Positions 46,959-58,997 of a stretch of 64,000 bases of DNA are shown here, in pieces (the stretch's first letter is position 1; every line of letters begins with the position of its first letter). Source of the stretch: Pyronema omphalodes (taxonomy: Eukaryota; Ascomycota; Pezizomycetes; Pezizales; Pyronemataceae); NCBI GenBank assembly GCA_024516155.1, contig JAJJXM010000041.1:194001-258000 (forward strand), written 5' to 3'. A model generated the notes under the pieces. It was not told where the DNA came from and did no database searches. It was given only the letters and a program-made list of their open reading frames with translations. The position numbers and the translations under genes were made by a program.

Positions 46959-48859
46959 TCAATCAAACCTCTGCTCCTGCCTCTCCATCAGCGCTTCCAT
47001 CGCCGGCTCCCTCGCTGCCTCCGCCTCCTGCCTCTTAACAACTTTGGTATCACTCTTCGCACTCCATCCGGCCCACATAGACATTCCCCATCCTCTCTCC
47101 TTCCCAGTATGTCCCTCACTGCTTCCTGTTCGCTTATCCTTCTTTCTTCTTCTATAGGCCGCCGAGGGTGGTACACCAGCCATATTCTCTTCCTCCTCCT
47201 CATACTCCTCTTCATCCTTAATTGGTCTCTTCGTCGCATACTTTGTATCCCATTTCCTCTTTGCTTCCATCCATCGTTTTACCGGTTCTGCAGTGATGAC
47301 ACCAATCCTTTCCGGCGGCGGGAATGCCGCAGGTGTTAAGGGCGACTTGAGCTCTACCGGATGGCTAAGACTCATAATTTCGTACCGGAAAGGAGCCAGA
47401 CCTCCTGGATCACTCCACACTGTAGCAGCGAAAGATGCAATGGTGTCGCCAACCATCTTGGCAGGTTTCGTCCAGGCAAGGGTTGGCAGTACGTGACAAG
47501 CATTAGCGAAAACCTGAAGCCAGACTTTCGTAGCAGGAGGATGAGTATCGGTATCCTCCTCGCCAGGTTTAGAGAAAGCGGATGGGAAAGCTGCTTTGTG
47601 CGCAATATAAATCTGTTCATCGCGGAGGACTTCTCCTCCACCAGTAAGGACTAACAAAGGACATAACCCGCCCAGAGTACGCTGGTTCACAGGAGAAACG
47701 AGAGGATGTGTCAATAAGTCGTTAGTGGTGTACATCTGGATCTGGTCCTGGATTTGTACAACCTTGCCATCAATGGCAATGCGCTGGTACTGGGCGTTGA
47801 CGGGATTAAGAGGAATCGACTCCTCAAGATCACCTGCGGCGACTTCGCCGGGCGTAGCAACGTCGTAAGAATCCTTAGTTTGTTCACGAGGACGCGGAGG
47901 CGGCCATGCCTCTGATGGGCGGTGCTGAAATCCATGAGCGGGAATGTAGTCACGGCTATTGTCGTCCATAACTGACGGGAAGCTGTGGCACAGGTCGACC
48001 CATGGAGAAACTAGCACAGCGCCGGCGGGCATAGGCCTCTGTTGGTCGCGGAGCATGCAAAGAATGCTTAGCGCCATACCGGCACCAGCGCTGTCGCCGG
48101 CGATTATAATATTTTCGGGTTTGTATAAGCTGAGAAGATAAAAGTAACAAGCGAGTACATCGTAGATGGCTGTTGATTCGTTAGCCATACTGGCCCCAGC
48201 TCCCAGCCCTATTCCCCGGATTCTCCGTTCCGACGTCAGCCCTACCCGCCGTGCAAGTGCAACCTACCACAAGGAAACGGAAACTGCGGTGCCAATCGAA
48301 ACCGCGGTGCAAAAATACGACACCCGAGCTTCCTCGCGTGTCTTTGCAGCTGATAACGGTGCTCGTCTACACTTCCAAAGTAGTAAGCTCCTCCGTGAAT
48401 ATAGAGCATGACCTTCTTGTCCTTCTCCCTCTCCGCATTTTCGTCTCCCCACCACTTCTCCCTGACCCATATCCACTCTGCTCGTAGGTCCTTCTCTCTC
48501 CACTTCCACCATTCTGCAGCTTCCCCTTGACCCATCGCTGTATCTCCCAGTGCCCGCTTCACCGCCTCCCCCGATTCTATCGTAAACTCGGATGGTATGA
48601 CGATATTTTCGGTCCTAACCCACGCCGGCGCAGGAACATACATCGCGGTGAACGCCTGGAGCTCCTCCACAGTGTGATGACTAGCATGTGTCAAGAATTT
48701 CCGAATCAAGGCCACTCCCTCTTCATAGGAAAGCTCAAAGTTTTCATCGTCTGCGTTTGGTTTTGCCGAAGTCGGGGAGCAGACGCAGAAGTGGTTGAAA
48801 AATGTAGTAATGACTGTGGGCGCAGTGCTGCATGCGACAGTGAGTGTGTTGAAGGGCAT
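46959..48859 (-). CDS. Alpha/beta hydrolase, HSL-type esterase/lipase (2 exons)
   Basis: Exon 1 48859-48268 and exon 2 48169-46959 join across a 98-nt intron (GTAGGT, GCTAAC, CAACAG, phase 1) to give 600 residues. The N-terminal ~140 residues include a Trp/Glu-rich stretch. The oxyanion-hole motif is YIHGGAYYFGSVDEH (about 153-167) and the nucleophile elbow is AGDSAGAG with Ser224. A catalytic Asp candidate is in LTGGGEVLRDE and a His candidate in ANACHVLPTL. These define the hormone-sensitive-lipase branch (alpha/beta hydrolase fold 3). The C-terminal ~100 residues are charged and unusual for a minimal esterase. There is no clear secretion signal, so it is probably intracellular; substrate unknown. 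The first ATG of the frame was taken as start. Confidence 0.88.
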
Positions 48860-51800
48860 CGCGGAGGTCGCAGCAGTCGCTCTGCTAGCTGAGTTTTCGT
48901 TGTGGGAAGCTCACGTTTGTGATGTTTCGGCGAAGGTAGCGGGAGGACGGCGCAACAAAGAGAAAGTCGAGAGGAGAGGTAAGGGACCGTGCTGAGAATG
49001 TCACGGGAGCCTAGGTTCCCCTGTAGTTCCCTAACAAAGACGGAGAAGGCCTTAGCACTTATGTGTACCTGAAGCTTGTTTTAGCTTGGATTAGGCTTGT
49101 TTTTGTGACGAAAATAGAGCCTCTAGCCAGGGTGTGGAAATGATATCATGTGAGGTATCTGGTAAGCGCTGGGATAGGTAAAGCTTAGAAAGTTGAAAAG
49201 GTGCAGTTGGCGAATCATTACGGCATGTTGTTGTGAATTCGAGGGATTCGGTTCTCAAGATGTGGTTGACGTGGAAGACGTGTGGTTTAGAGGAAAGAGG
49301 GCTCCAGGAAGGGTTCCACGTCGCCGCTAGCATAAAGTTTGGATCTTGCGCTATCTATGCCAAGGTGGGCATCACCCGATGGCGGCTAACCTTGCTAGGT
49401 ACATACAGCCGAGTGAGGTTGCATGTAAAATATGTATGACATTAATGCGGCTCTTTAATGACCAAAGGCAATTTTAATTATTTCACCAACATTCCCATTC
49501 TTCCTCGAAAATCAACGCTCGCCTCCAGCTGCACCTAAAACATATAAGTAATTCAACTGCTTTAGCTGTGCCAAAGCGTCACGGTATAGATAACTTCGAA
49601 AATATCAAGGTCATTTACCATGAATGGAGCCCCATACAATTCACTGTAAATTGCTGTTGAGATAAATCACGATACTGCAAGGAGCAAAAGATGCCGAGGC
49701 TTAAGACTAATATCCTATGATTCCGTACAAGAATCTTGCAATGTTTTAGGCGCCTAAGAGGATGGGTAAAAGAAGTTCTACTTGAGATGCATTTTAAATG
49801 CCTTTCTTGCGACTCGATATCTGGTATTACAACATAAATATTATGCTATAGCAAAAAAAAGAGGATAAAAAGGCGAGTGCGGTTTATTTCTTTCTGCTTG
49901 CTTCGAATGTTGATGAGAAAACCGAACCAAATAATCAAACAAAAAGCCCAAAGCCTTAATGGACTAAAATATCCTTCCACACTCTAACTATGATCGTGAG
50001 CCTGCTGAATCGCTAATGGCATTATTCAGAGAGTGCGCAGAAGGCTCTCCAGATATATGGCTTAGTTGTCGTTAACAGCTGTATGTGTACCATGGTCCAA
50101 ATCAATGGCGCGAGCTTTTAAATGATGGGCGACCTTGTAAGATCAGGTTCGACCGATGGTCGCCTACTCACTGGTCTGTAACTCAGTAGTGCGAAGATAT
50201 GGTTATTTGGTGCAATGTAGGCTGTTAGGGATATCAATTAGTTTCCATCAATCACAATTCAGCGAGCCAAGAAATATCAAGAGATATGTACAAAGAAACT
50301 TACAAGAACGACGGAATGAGGAATATTGACATCTTTGCCTAACTACTACAGGATCAGGTCTTATCAAACTAGTTTGTGGCCGATAAAGAAATAATACTAG
50401 GTGACATACATTACGTGCAACATACAACCTCTCGAACTCATCTTGGATACGCTGTTTTCGTACTCCAAAATGATTTCTTGGTTGTTCACATCAATATCCG
50501 TGCTATAGACAAGATTGCAGTCAGCCACAGGGGCTAGAGCCGGGTTACTGCCGTCGATATCGGTGAGTGCATGGATGTTATAAAGTGACTTACTCTGGTA
50601 CTCCTATTTAATTCATGGTTAGCATGATTATCAGCCAAAGCTAGCGGTGCGTACTTACATAGCCAACAGTAGAGCTAGCAAAAGAGATGTCGGCTTGGGC
50701 ATGATCCGGCGTAAAGGTCGAAGCGGCGGCATCTTCAGTGTCTGTTTTATCGGTTCCAGCTTCCAATGGCCTCGGAAGTTAAAAATGTGGGAGTTTGGAA
50801 CCGCAGATTTACGAAGTTTTAATTCAAAAACTTCACAGAAACCCCTGCACCAAACTTTCTATAGATGTGCTTCTCGAATGTTTTCGAAAGCTTCGTTGGT
50901 TTCTTGCCAAGAAAAGTCCCCGGCGAAACCCCTTTCCCCAGTTTGAACACCCCTAATGTAGGCAATACTTACATGCAACACCTACCATCAATGATCATCA
51001 TTCATTGATAAAATCATTCATCAAAAAATTAGGAAAGCAGAAAAACGTACCTCCTCGGCTACAGGCGAGTTCTTCCGAGAACAAAAAAGACGGGATTCCG
51101 TCGTCTCCTTGCACCCAGATCTGTTATTATCACAGCTCTTTCTTGTATATGTTGTCTTTTTATTCTGCTTTCTCAGCTCGATTTTACATCAACACTTTTA
51201 TTACCTACTTCAATAGTCTACATCTGTATGTTCTTTTTTTCTTTTTTTTTGTTTTTACGAAATATGGGCCAAGGAATTCGTTTTTGGATATAAATGGATA
51301 CAATAGTATATACACTTATCCCGATGGCTATAAAGACCTCAAAGGCGTTCTATGTTATTGATTATATTGGACCATCTTATCCATAATGCAGGTATAGAGG
51401 AATCTCAATAAAATGGCCGTGGTTCCGTTGTTAAAGATTAGGCATGTACTCTAGTGTCTTAGGTGTTGAGTATGTCCTGTATGTATGTATGTGTATTATT
51501 CCTTCGCTTTTCTCTTTTCCAGAAATGATTTCTTTTACTGTTTCTTGAGAAATTCCCCTTGTACCATTTAACGTTCTATTTTATTTAAAGTACGATTTTT
51601 ACGCTATATTTAAGCTACATATTTTAAGAATACATTTTGAAGGACATCATTTTTGCGTGATAGGGCTATCCATGTGCGTAAGCATACACTGGTGCATAAT
51701 CATTGACTTATGTATACACACAGTCGTTCCTGAGGAAGTGCCAGCGAAATCAGACCCAAATACCAGTGGCTGGTAGGGTCACTCATCAGCTTTCTGTGCC

Positions 51801-52180
51801 TTTGACATTGCGCTGAATCGTTCGGATGGCGAATGGTCTAGACACTAGTCCAATGCTGGGCATCGCCTAAAGGCTTTTTAGACTACATAATGCAGGAAAC
51901 TTACATCAGCTCAGGCCTCGCTTAGGTACCCATGCAATACGCGCGGCGTATTAACTTAGCGAGCAGTCTTGGCGCCGCGGCATCTAGATTACCGCCGAAA
52001 CCGTCTATTTACCAAGTTGAAGTGGCAGAGACCGGTGGAGCATCAACTCTTTATCCCCCTTCTATATTTTTATGAGTGTAAGCGATACTTCCGATAACTC
52101 CCAACTACGACGATAAGGAGATACTAATAAAAAATCCTACAGGTACAAAAGAAACGAGTTTAGAAATACCTTTATTCAGA
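48860..52180. other. Large intergenic region
   Basis: About 3.3 kb with no firmly supported gene. It includes AT-rich stretches, (GTAT)n near 51480-51495 and a weak candidate at 50404-50702 listed separately. Confidence 0.4.
50404..50702 (-). other. Weak candidate for a small secreted-protein gene or remnant
   Basis: An ATG at 50702 opens MPKPTSLLLALLLA, a signal-peptide-like start that runs into a good donor (GTAAGT at 50658). A GCTAAC branch and AATAG acceptor follow about 45 nt later. The only long downstream frame (SLYNIHALTDIDG, EIILEYENSVSKM) is not in phase with that signal, so the gene is either mis-modelled or broken. Confidence 0.25.
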
Positions 52181-53341
52181 ATGCGGTTCTCAGCTTTAGT
52201 CTTCCTCCTTGCTTCGGCTTAGACAGCCCTGGCGTTCCCACTCGACGAAGTCAGCGTCAAACCAATTACAGCTGGTAAAACGGTACAGGACTTTCCTCTA
52301 TCGGGTTTATCAAAATATCAACTCATCAAGTACTGGATAGGTTGTCTACTTTGGTCAGGTCAAGAAGAGTCATAGCGACTCGCTAGCAGCGTTATGCAAC
52401 GACCCAGATGTGGATATTGTAGTTCTTGCATTTCTGAACACTCTTTGGGGAGCACGTAGTCTCCCTGTAAGTAATAATAATTTGATGTTTTAGATGAACG
52501 CTAACACTTACTACCATAGGATACCAACTTCTGGCCCTACTGTCACAGCACCGTTTCAGGAACCAACCTCGCCCACTGCCCTACATATGAGCATGATATT
52601 AAAACATGTCAATCAAATAACAAGAAAATTCTACTATCCATAGGCGGCGCCACTATGACTCAAAGCATGACTGATCCCGTAGGGTTTGCGCGCAACGTCT
52701 GGAACCTATTCGGACGGGGGCACAGTTCTATCCGACCATTTGGAACTGCCGTTGTTGATGGATTCGACTTAGACATCGAGAACAACGATCCAAGAGGCTG
52801 GAGAGAGCTTATTGCTGAGCTGAGAGCACTTGCTTCCCCTACTGGCGGTTTAATTATGTCCGGTGCTCCGCAGTGTCCCAGGCCGGATGTATCTTTGGGG
52901 GATGCCGTTGTATGTTACCAATTCTCATCAGATTTTCCAAAGCTAATACAAAGTGAAACAGTACGATTTAGATTTACTTTTTATTCAGTTTTACAATAAC
53001 TGGTGCGGAGGGAACAACATTCCTGACTCTTTTCGTGAATGGAGTTTGGATATGATGGCAAAGAACAACCGTACAAAGCTCTTTGTTGGCGTGCCCGGAT
53101 CTCCAGATGCCGCTAGAAGCGGTTATTTGCCGCCCTCTAAGATGGCTAGCTTAGTCAACCAGGTCAAAGGTTATCCGAATTATGGTGGCGTTATGTAAGT
53201 TTATCAATCTTTCCACTTTTTATTCAAAGCCAACGACTGATGACTGTGTGCAGGACTTGGGACTGGGCGTATGCGAAGAATAACAAAGACTTAGGTGGAG
53301 ACAGAAGAAATTACATGGAGGTCCTCAGATCGGTTGCTTAA
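52181..53341 (+). pseudogene. GH18 class III chitinase with TAG in signal peptide
   Basis: Exons 52181-52282, 52341-52466, 52520-52909, 52962-53194 and 53254-53341 join in phase (introns 58, 53, 52 and 59 nt with good signals, e.g. GCTAAC at 52499-52504), giving 312 codons. The N-terminus reads MRFSALVFLLASA, then TAG (52220-52222), then TALAFPLDE, plainly a secretion signal cut by one stop. Downstream are VVYFGQ, LLSIGGATMT and the GH18 catalytic motif DGFDLDIE (D156, D159, D161, E163), then IQFYNNWCGG and TWDWAYAKNN near the end. There is no chitin-binding module. The enzyme would hydrolyse chitin outside the cell. All else is intact, so the stop is recent, an allele, an error or read through. 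No in-frame Met precedes residue 122. Confidence 0.85.
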
Positions 53342-55677
53342 TGTTATGAAAGCTTGTGCTATTGGCCTGTACGGCTTAAGACAACCTGACCTGAGACAGT
53401 CTGTATATCGAAAATGTTTCTTTTACTTGGCTTTTGGCTGGTGTTTGGTCGATTGGTTGGAGTTGAGGCTTTCTGTAAAGTAGTATACCAATGCACCTCT
53501 TTTATAGACAACGAATGGGCTCGTATTGATATCTTGAGATTCTGCCGGCTATTGCAAGATACGCCTGCATTACCGTATGCATAAAATACATCAAAAGCAT
53601 TGGATGAAAGCAACGTAATATTTCGGTTTGTACCAACGGACAGTTGCAAACGGATGTCAACTCTGGTCTATTAATCTCTTAACCTGCTGACGGAGTATGC
53701 TACAATTCAGTATGCACGTTTTGAAGATCCCACTACGGTTCATTTTTTCGTGATCACAATCACACGATGGATGTCACCCACGATTTCGCAGCAGCGCTGT
53801 GATAAACTGGGAATGCGGATGTGATGATATAGGCTTTCACGTCCCACAACGCTGTCGTGCGACGATGTGGGCTCCAAACAACAGAGATTATCTCAATGTG
53901 ATGATATGTATTTAAGCGCTTGATTACAATGAAGCTAGTGGTATTCACAGGTTGAATCACATATGCCAAGATATTATACTTTTAGGATAGTTCAAAATTT
54001 GTGAATTCTATTGTTTACACTAATATGACGCACTCCCACTAATCAGCCCACACCCGATTCTGCAACCCGCTAGCGAACCTCTGCTGCAAACAAGCCAATG
54101 TAAGAAAACAACCTCTGTTGAGGCTTCTTGTGAGTAGCAATTATTTATGTGAAATAGCTTAATTCCTAGATAAGATACCTTATTCCTGGCAAGTGAATGG
54201 AACATGCAAGTCCGACGATGAGGCTGAACGACAATTGCATCATCATCAAAATTCATCCCTTCCTGTAGCAGTGTTATCTTCTTACAATCACACTACGGGA
54301 AATAGATACTTACGAAAATTGTGGGATCGTAACGGGGAAGCATGGGATCGTAACGGGGAAGCATGGGATGCGCGAATGGCGAGCTGCTAATGCTGCATTG
54401 AGGATCAGTGCAGGGACAAAGCTGCCTGGCAGCAATAGAGCAGGAAGACGTTGGTTCGCTGCCGGAAGATGTGAAAATGGAACGCTGTAGATGGTGGATT
54501 AGAGGTCAAACCAGAAAAAACGCTGTCTCACAGACGTGCAAAGGGGGAGAACTGGAGGTTTGCCCGGAGATCTGATTTTATGTGGGCGGGAGGGCGCAGG
54601 CAAGGAACGCGGCAAGCGCATTCAGAGAGTAGTTGGGAGCTTGAGCCAGGAGCTCAATGTCATAGGAACAGCGCGGGAAAGACACTAGGGCATACTAGCT
54701 TGGATGTGTAATTTTTATAGCCTTGACAGTGCTATTTCTGCCAGATTTTTATTGACAGCATGAATTCTTTTCCTTTTGCATCTTATTTCTTCCATGATTT
54801 ATTGATTTAATTAATGATGTCAATTGGTTAAACTTTTTATTTCTGTTATTGGTATACGAAAAGAGGGAGAAGATAGTTTTTATCTTTTCTTTTTGACAAT
54901 CTTGTGTATTCGGGATCTTTTGTTTGTAGTTCACGAAACTTCGTGACATAGATTTTCATGGTGTTGAGGTGTGTTGAACATTGCTTGCCCATCAGTTCAT
55001 GTCTTTGAGGTGTCCAAATATTAGCGAGACCGCAGATATGCGTATCATCTTTCCAATGCATGATTCCCACGATGCCGCTGGTCTGTTGATTGAATCCCAC
55101 GTCGTCGTGGCGAGCAAACCATGATGCAACGCTATGGTGGGGAGGTCACTATGTCCTCCAATGTACACTACGTTCTCGCGGCACACACACTACACACAGC
55201 AAAAAAATGTACCGTAGGGTCCTACAGCTTTATTAATGTTTGTTTAACGCAATACCCACCGAAATTAACGGTTGCTGAATGAATTCACGGTGAGGTGTAT
55301 ACCAAATGGAAGGTGTTTGTAGCAATGACAAACTGCCTATGAGGCGGATAGATACCCAAATATCCATTCCTGAATATGCTATTTTGCTAGTTCTGCTGAT
55401 TCTACACCCAAGCATATTCGATGAGATTCGAACTGATATACCAGTAGAATCGATGTTGTATATCTGTACAGTGGGACAAACTTTCGGAACTCGAAGAAAA
55501 CAGGTAGGTACCGACTTGGCGAGTTTGAATCGTTTTACCACGGAAGAGTCATAAAGCGTAATTATGAGACAAAGCTTGCATAAAGAAGATTTTCGTGCGA
55601 TGTTTCTTATTTACATGTATACGCCCTGTTGATTCATAATATACCTGACCGGTTAGACATAACTGATACTGATTGTT
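53342..55677. other. Intergenic
   Basis: No gene supported in 2.3 kb; several 60-100 codon frames carry no motif. A 21-bp tandem duplication lies at 54322-54363. Confidence 0.4.
54322..54363 (+). repeat. 21-bp tandem duplication
   Basis: TGGGATCGTAACGGGGAAGC plus A occurs twice in exact succession; a third partial TGGGAT follows. Confidence 0.9.
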
Positions 55678-55935
55678 GGTTGCTTAATCTTTTTATTTAT
55701 TTATTTGTCATACACGCTTGCAACCGTAAGGTTATGGCGGGTACTACTTTAAGGTACAATGCTGACCATCAGGAGTTGCTCCGATGGCCACTGGGTACGC
55801 CCCAGAGCGGTCTATCTAAGTTTCTGGCAGTAGTCGCCTCCGTCTTTCTGTCTGTGTCTATCCATCTCGTCGTTGTGTCCGTGAGCCCTGTTTGCTCTAG
55901 TGTCTTTCCTCCACCCTTCCCCAGGTTGCTTAATC
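55678..55935 (-). mobile_element. Short non-LTR retroelement insertion (minus), 12-bp target duplication
   Basis: GGTTGCTTAATC occurs at 55678-55689 and 55924-55935. Between them lie 234 bp whose minus-strand 3' end is GTGTATGAC followed by AAATAAATAAATAAA, like the ends of the other LINE copies here (GTGTATGAT plus A-rich repeats). It is 5'-truncated and has no intact protein. LINE or SINE origin cannot be separated. Confidence 0.75.
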
Positions 55936-56323
55936 GTTTAAGTGACAAACTGTGCTTCGGAGTCTAACTACATAAGATAAGTATCCAGATGAATATGAAA
56001 CTCCATATCTATATTCGAAGCAACATAACCTAAACCGACCGCATGGTTTATTCATAATGAAGACTCATTCGCGCTCATAATAGCAATCCGCAAGATTCCT
56101 CTAAATTCCATCTGTCGCGTGATTCATTATGACGCATAATTTAGCGCTACCCAAACAGGATGAGACCCCATCTGCAAATTACATCTGCCAAGCCCCCCAG
56201 AAATTTCCCCAAGTTAGCGACCTCTACATACATACCGTCTTTACAACCCCACCATCACCCCACCAAAAGCTTTCGTCGCACCCACGAATTGACGACTCGC
56301 AACACCGAAACGAAACAACAATA
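55936..56323. promoter_or_regulatory. RIO1 upstream region
   Basis: No gene of its own; the RIO1 frame is open upstream to 56129, but the reading before 56324 shows no conserved content and is taken as leader. Confidence 0.45.
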
Positions 56324-58007
56324 ATGCCATCCACGCTGATCCCCGCCGCTCCCGCGGAGCCGGCCTACCATTTCGATCCCCGCACTGGCTACACCGAAAC
56401 CGCCGCTGAAGGGCCCGACGCAGATCTCGCGGCCGCCGCAGACCTCGAAGATGCAGATGAAGATATCGAAGACCTTTTCTCTGACGACGACGAAGATTTC
56501 ATGGCAGAAGATGCGCCACAAGGAGGAGGAGGAGATCTCACAAAGCGTTACAACCGACAACGTGAAGCTGCTGCGGGAATCAACAAGGGCGTTAACTCCT
56601 CCGCTGCCGCAGCATCCAAGAAGTCTCGTTCCGATCAGATTAGCGCGTTGAACAAAGTCGCCTCCAGGATTAAGTTGGATGATCTTGGGCCGGCTGTTGG
56701 AGGTGGTGGTGCTAGAAGTAATACGGATAAAAGTGATCGTGCTACCTCTGAACAGGTTTTGGATCCTAGGACGAGAATGATCTTGCTGCAACTTATCAAT
56801 AGAGGTCATATTGCTACTATCAATGGAGTCATCTCAACTGGAAAAGAAGCGAATGTTTACCATGCCCTAGCTGGGGAAGATGAAAGGAAACATATTGCGA
56901 TTAAGGTTTACAAAACTGCCATTTTGGTCTTCAAGGATAGAGATCGTTATGTTACTGGTGAACATCGGTTTAGACATGGATACTCGAAGACGAATCATAG
57001 AAGCATGGTTAAGCTTTGGGCCGAGAAGGAATTGAGGAACTTAAAGCGACTTTTTGTCGCCGGATTACCTGCGCCGGAACCTTTGCAGCTTAGAAACCAT
57101 GTCTTAGTTATGGATTTCCTCGGAGACAAGAAAGGATGGCCTGCACCAAGGTTGCGAGATGCAGGTATCCAAGGCGAAGACGAATGGAACCGTTGCTACC
57201 TGGAGATGTTAAGCATCATGTGGAGAATGTACCAGATCTGTAAGTTGGTACATGCCGATTTATCCGAATACAATGTGTTGTATCATCAAGGGCATCTTTG
57301 GGTTATCGACGTTTCTCAGTCCGTGGAGCTCGACCACCCTCGTACTTTCGAGTTCTTGAGAATGGATATTAAGAACTGTAACGACTTTTTTAGAAGGAAT
57401 GGTGTCGAACCTGTTGGAACTAAACGCCTGTTTGAGTTCATCTCAAAAACCCCAATTGAGGAGGCTATCCAGGGTAATAACGATGCTATTATGGAACGCC
57501 TGGCGGAACTTCCAAGAGGTGGTGAGACGGAGGAGGAGGAAACTATTTTTAGACAGACTTATATCCCGAGAACTTTGGAGGATGTCTACGATTACGAGAG
57601 AGATGCGGAGAAGGTTAACAGGGGTGAGGCAAAAGAGTTGGTGTATAACCAGTTACTTGCCAAGGATGGGCGTAAGGAGGAGGATGAGGGAAGTGACGAG
57701 GACGAAGACAGTGACGATGAGGAAGGAAGTGACGAAGGCAGTGACGACGAGGAATCAGAGGAGGAAACCGAAGAGCAGAGAGAAGCCAGGTTCAACAAGA
57801 CTCCTAGAGGAAAGAAGCATGAAGACAAGAACATCAAGAAGGTATATAATTTTCCTCAATCACTCTGGTTTTTTAGACAAAAATCTAACAGTTGCATAGG
57901 AGAATAAGAAGAAAGTCAAGGAAGAGCGCCGCGAACAGAGAAAGACCAAGATGAAGAAACACACCAAGAAGAAGCTTGTTAGCAACAGCAGGGGAAAGGC
58001 GAAATAA
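56324..58007 (+). CDS. RIO1 atypical protein kinase (2 exons)
   Basis: Exon 1 56324-57841 and exon 2 57900-58007 join across a 58-nt intron (GTATAT, ATCTAAC, GCATAG, phase 0), giving 541 residues. The start MPSTLIPAAP was preferred to an in-frame ATG at 56129 because family N-termini begin with such a stretch. The N-terminus is acidic (DEDIEDLFSDDDEDF). Kinase motifs: ATP-binding STGKEANVYHA (171-181), catalytic loop HADLSEYN (310-317) and metal-binding VIDVSQSVELDHP (from 327). The tail has a long Asp/Glu/Ser block and a Lys/Arg-rich end (ENKKKVKEERREQRKTKMKK) that is lost if exon 2 is missed. Rio1 acts in late 40S ribosomal subunit maturation in the cytoplasm and in cell-cycle progression; all catalytic residues are present. 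Confidence 0.96.
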
Positions 58008-58997
58008 GCAGTGCAACAGAAGAAGTAAAAGGTTGCCGGTGATTGGGAGTAGCCTAGCATGACTTGCGGCATTGGCATATTCGGATAGACTACATGATGA
58101 ATAGCCAGCACAGTTCACAAAAAAGTTATTTTTTCGGGGTTTGCAATGGATTGGATGGACATGGCGTTTTTGGTTTCGCAGGGAAGGATTTTATGTAGCA
58201 ATATGTATAAATTGGAGTTGCAAAACGAGGTGGCATTGCTCTGGATCATGGCGAGTCACGCAATCAGTGTGACAAGTGATGAGTGCATTCACATTTTGGC
58301 CAGGCAATCAGTGTGACAAGTGATGAGTGCATTCACATTTTGGCGTTACGCATAACATAATATTCAAGTGCAAGAATTTCCTTTTCGGTCCAATGAAAAT
58401 GAATAATTCATATTCCCTTGCTAAAGATTCAATTACTTCCCAACCCCCAACTCCTATCATCAATAACTCACCCCATCATCCCTATCACCGTCCGCTCTTA
58501 TCCCCAATCCAATAAAAAGCAGACCAAAAAATCCCAGTACAAACAAGTGTAAGTACACATCCTAAGCCAAAGTAAAGAAAGATAAGCTATATAAGATGAT
58601 AGATAGATAACAACAAAGGAAAAGAGGCTGAATTAGACATAGCTAGACACAAGACAAAAATGAAAAAGAAAAAAACAAAAAAAAGACTACGCCACCATTG
58701 TTAAACAAACGAAACCCCCAGAGTAACTAAAAACTATTCACACGCATTAATTCCATATAAGCAGTCAAGATTCAAAAAGAAAAAAAAAAAAAAAAACGTC
58801 AAATAGGAAAGAAAAGTAAAAAATAAAAAACCAACTCCCACAACTCCCGCCAAGAACCACATACAACGCTTCCTTTCTCGATTTCCTTTGAGTTTAAAAA
58901 ATCTCCACATCACTTGATATAGATTCGCTTGGCTTCGCTTAGCCTTCTCATAGCCTCGCGTAACATCTTTCGGTTATTCGCAGCTTCGTTTACTGCA
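58008..58997. other. Convergent intergenic region
   Basis: Space between the 3' ends of RIO1 and the Zn2Cys6 gene. It holds a 44-bp duplication (58260-58344) and A-rich stretches (near 58775-58796). No gene. Confidence 0.5.
58260..58344 (+). repeat. 44-bp tandem duplication
   Basis: Two copies (58260-58303 and 58304-58344) beginning GCAATCAGTGTGACAAGTGA, identical where they overlap. Confidence 0.95.

Noticed and set aside
56255..56809. 184-codon minus-strand frame opposite RIO1
   Set aside because: Antisense shadow of the acidic RIO1 N-terminus; no splice or motif support.
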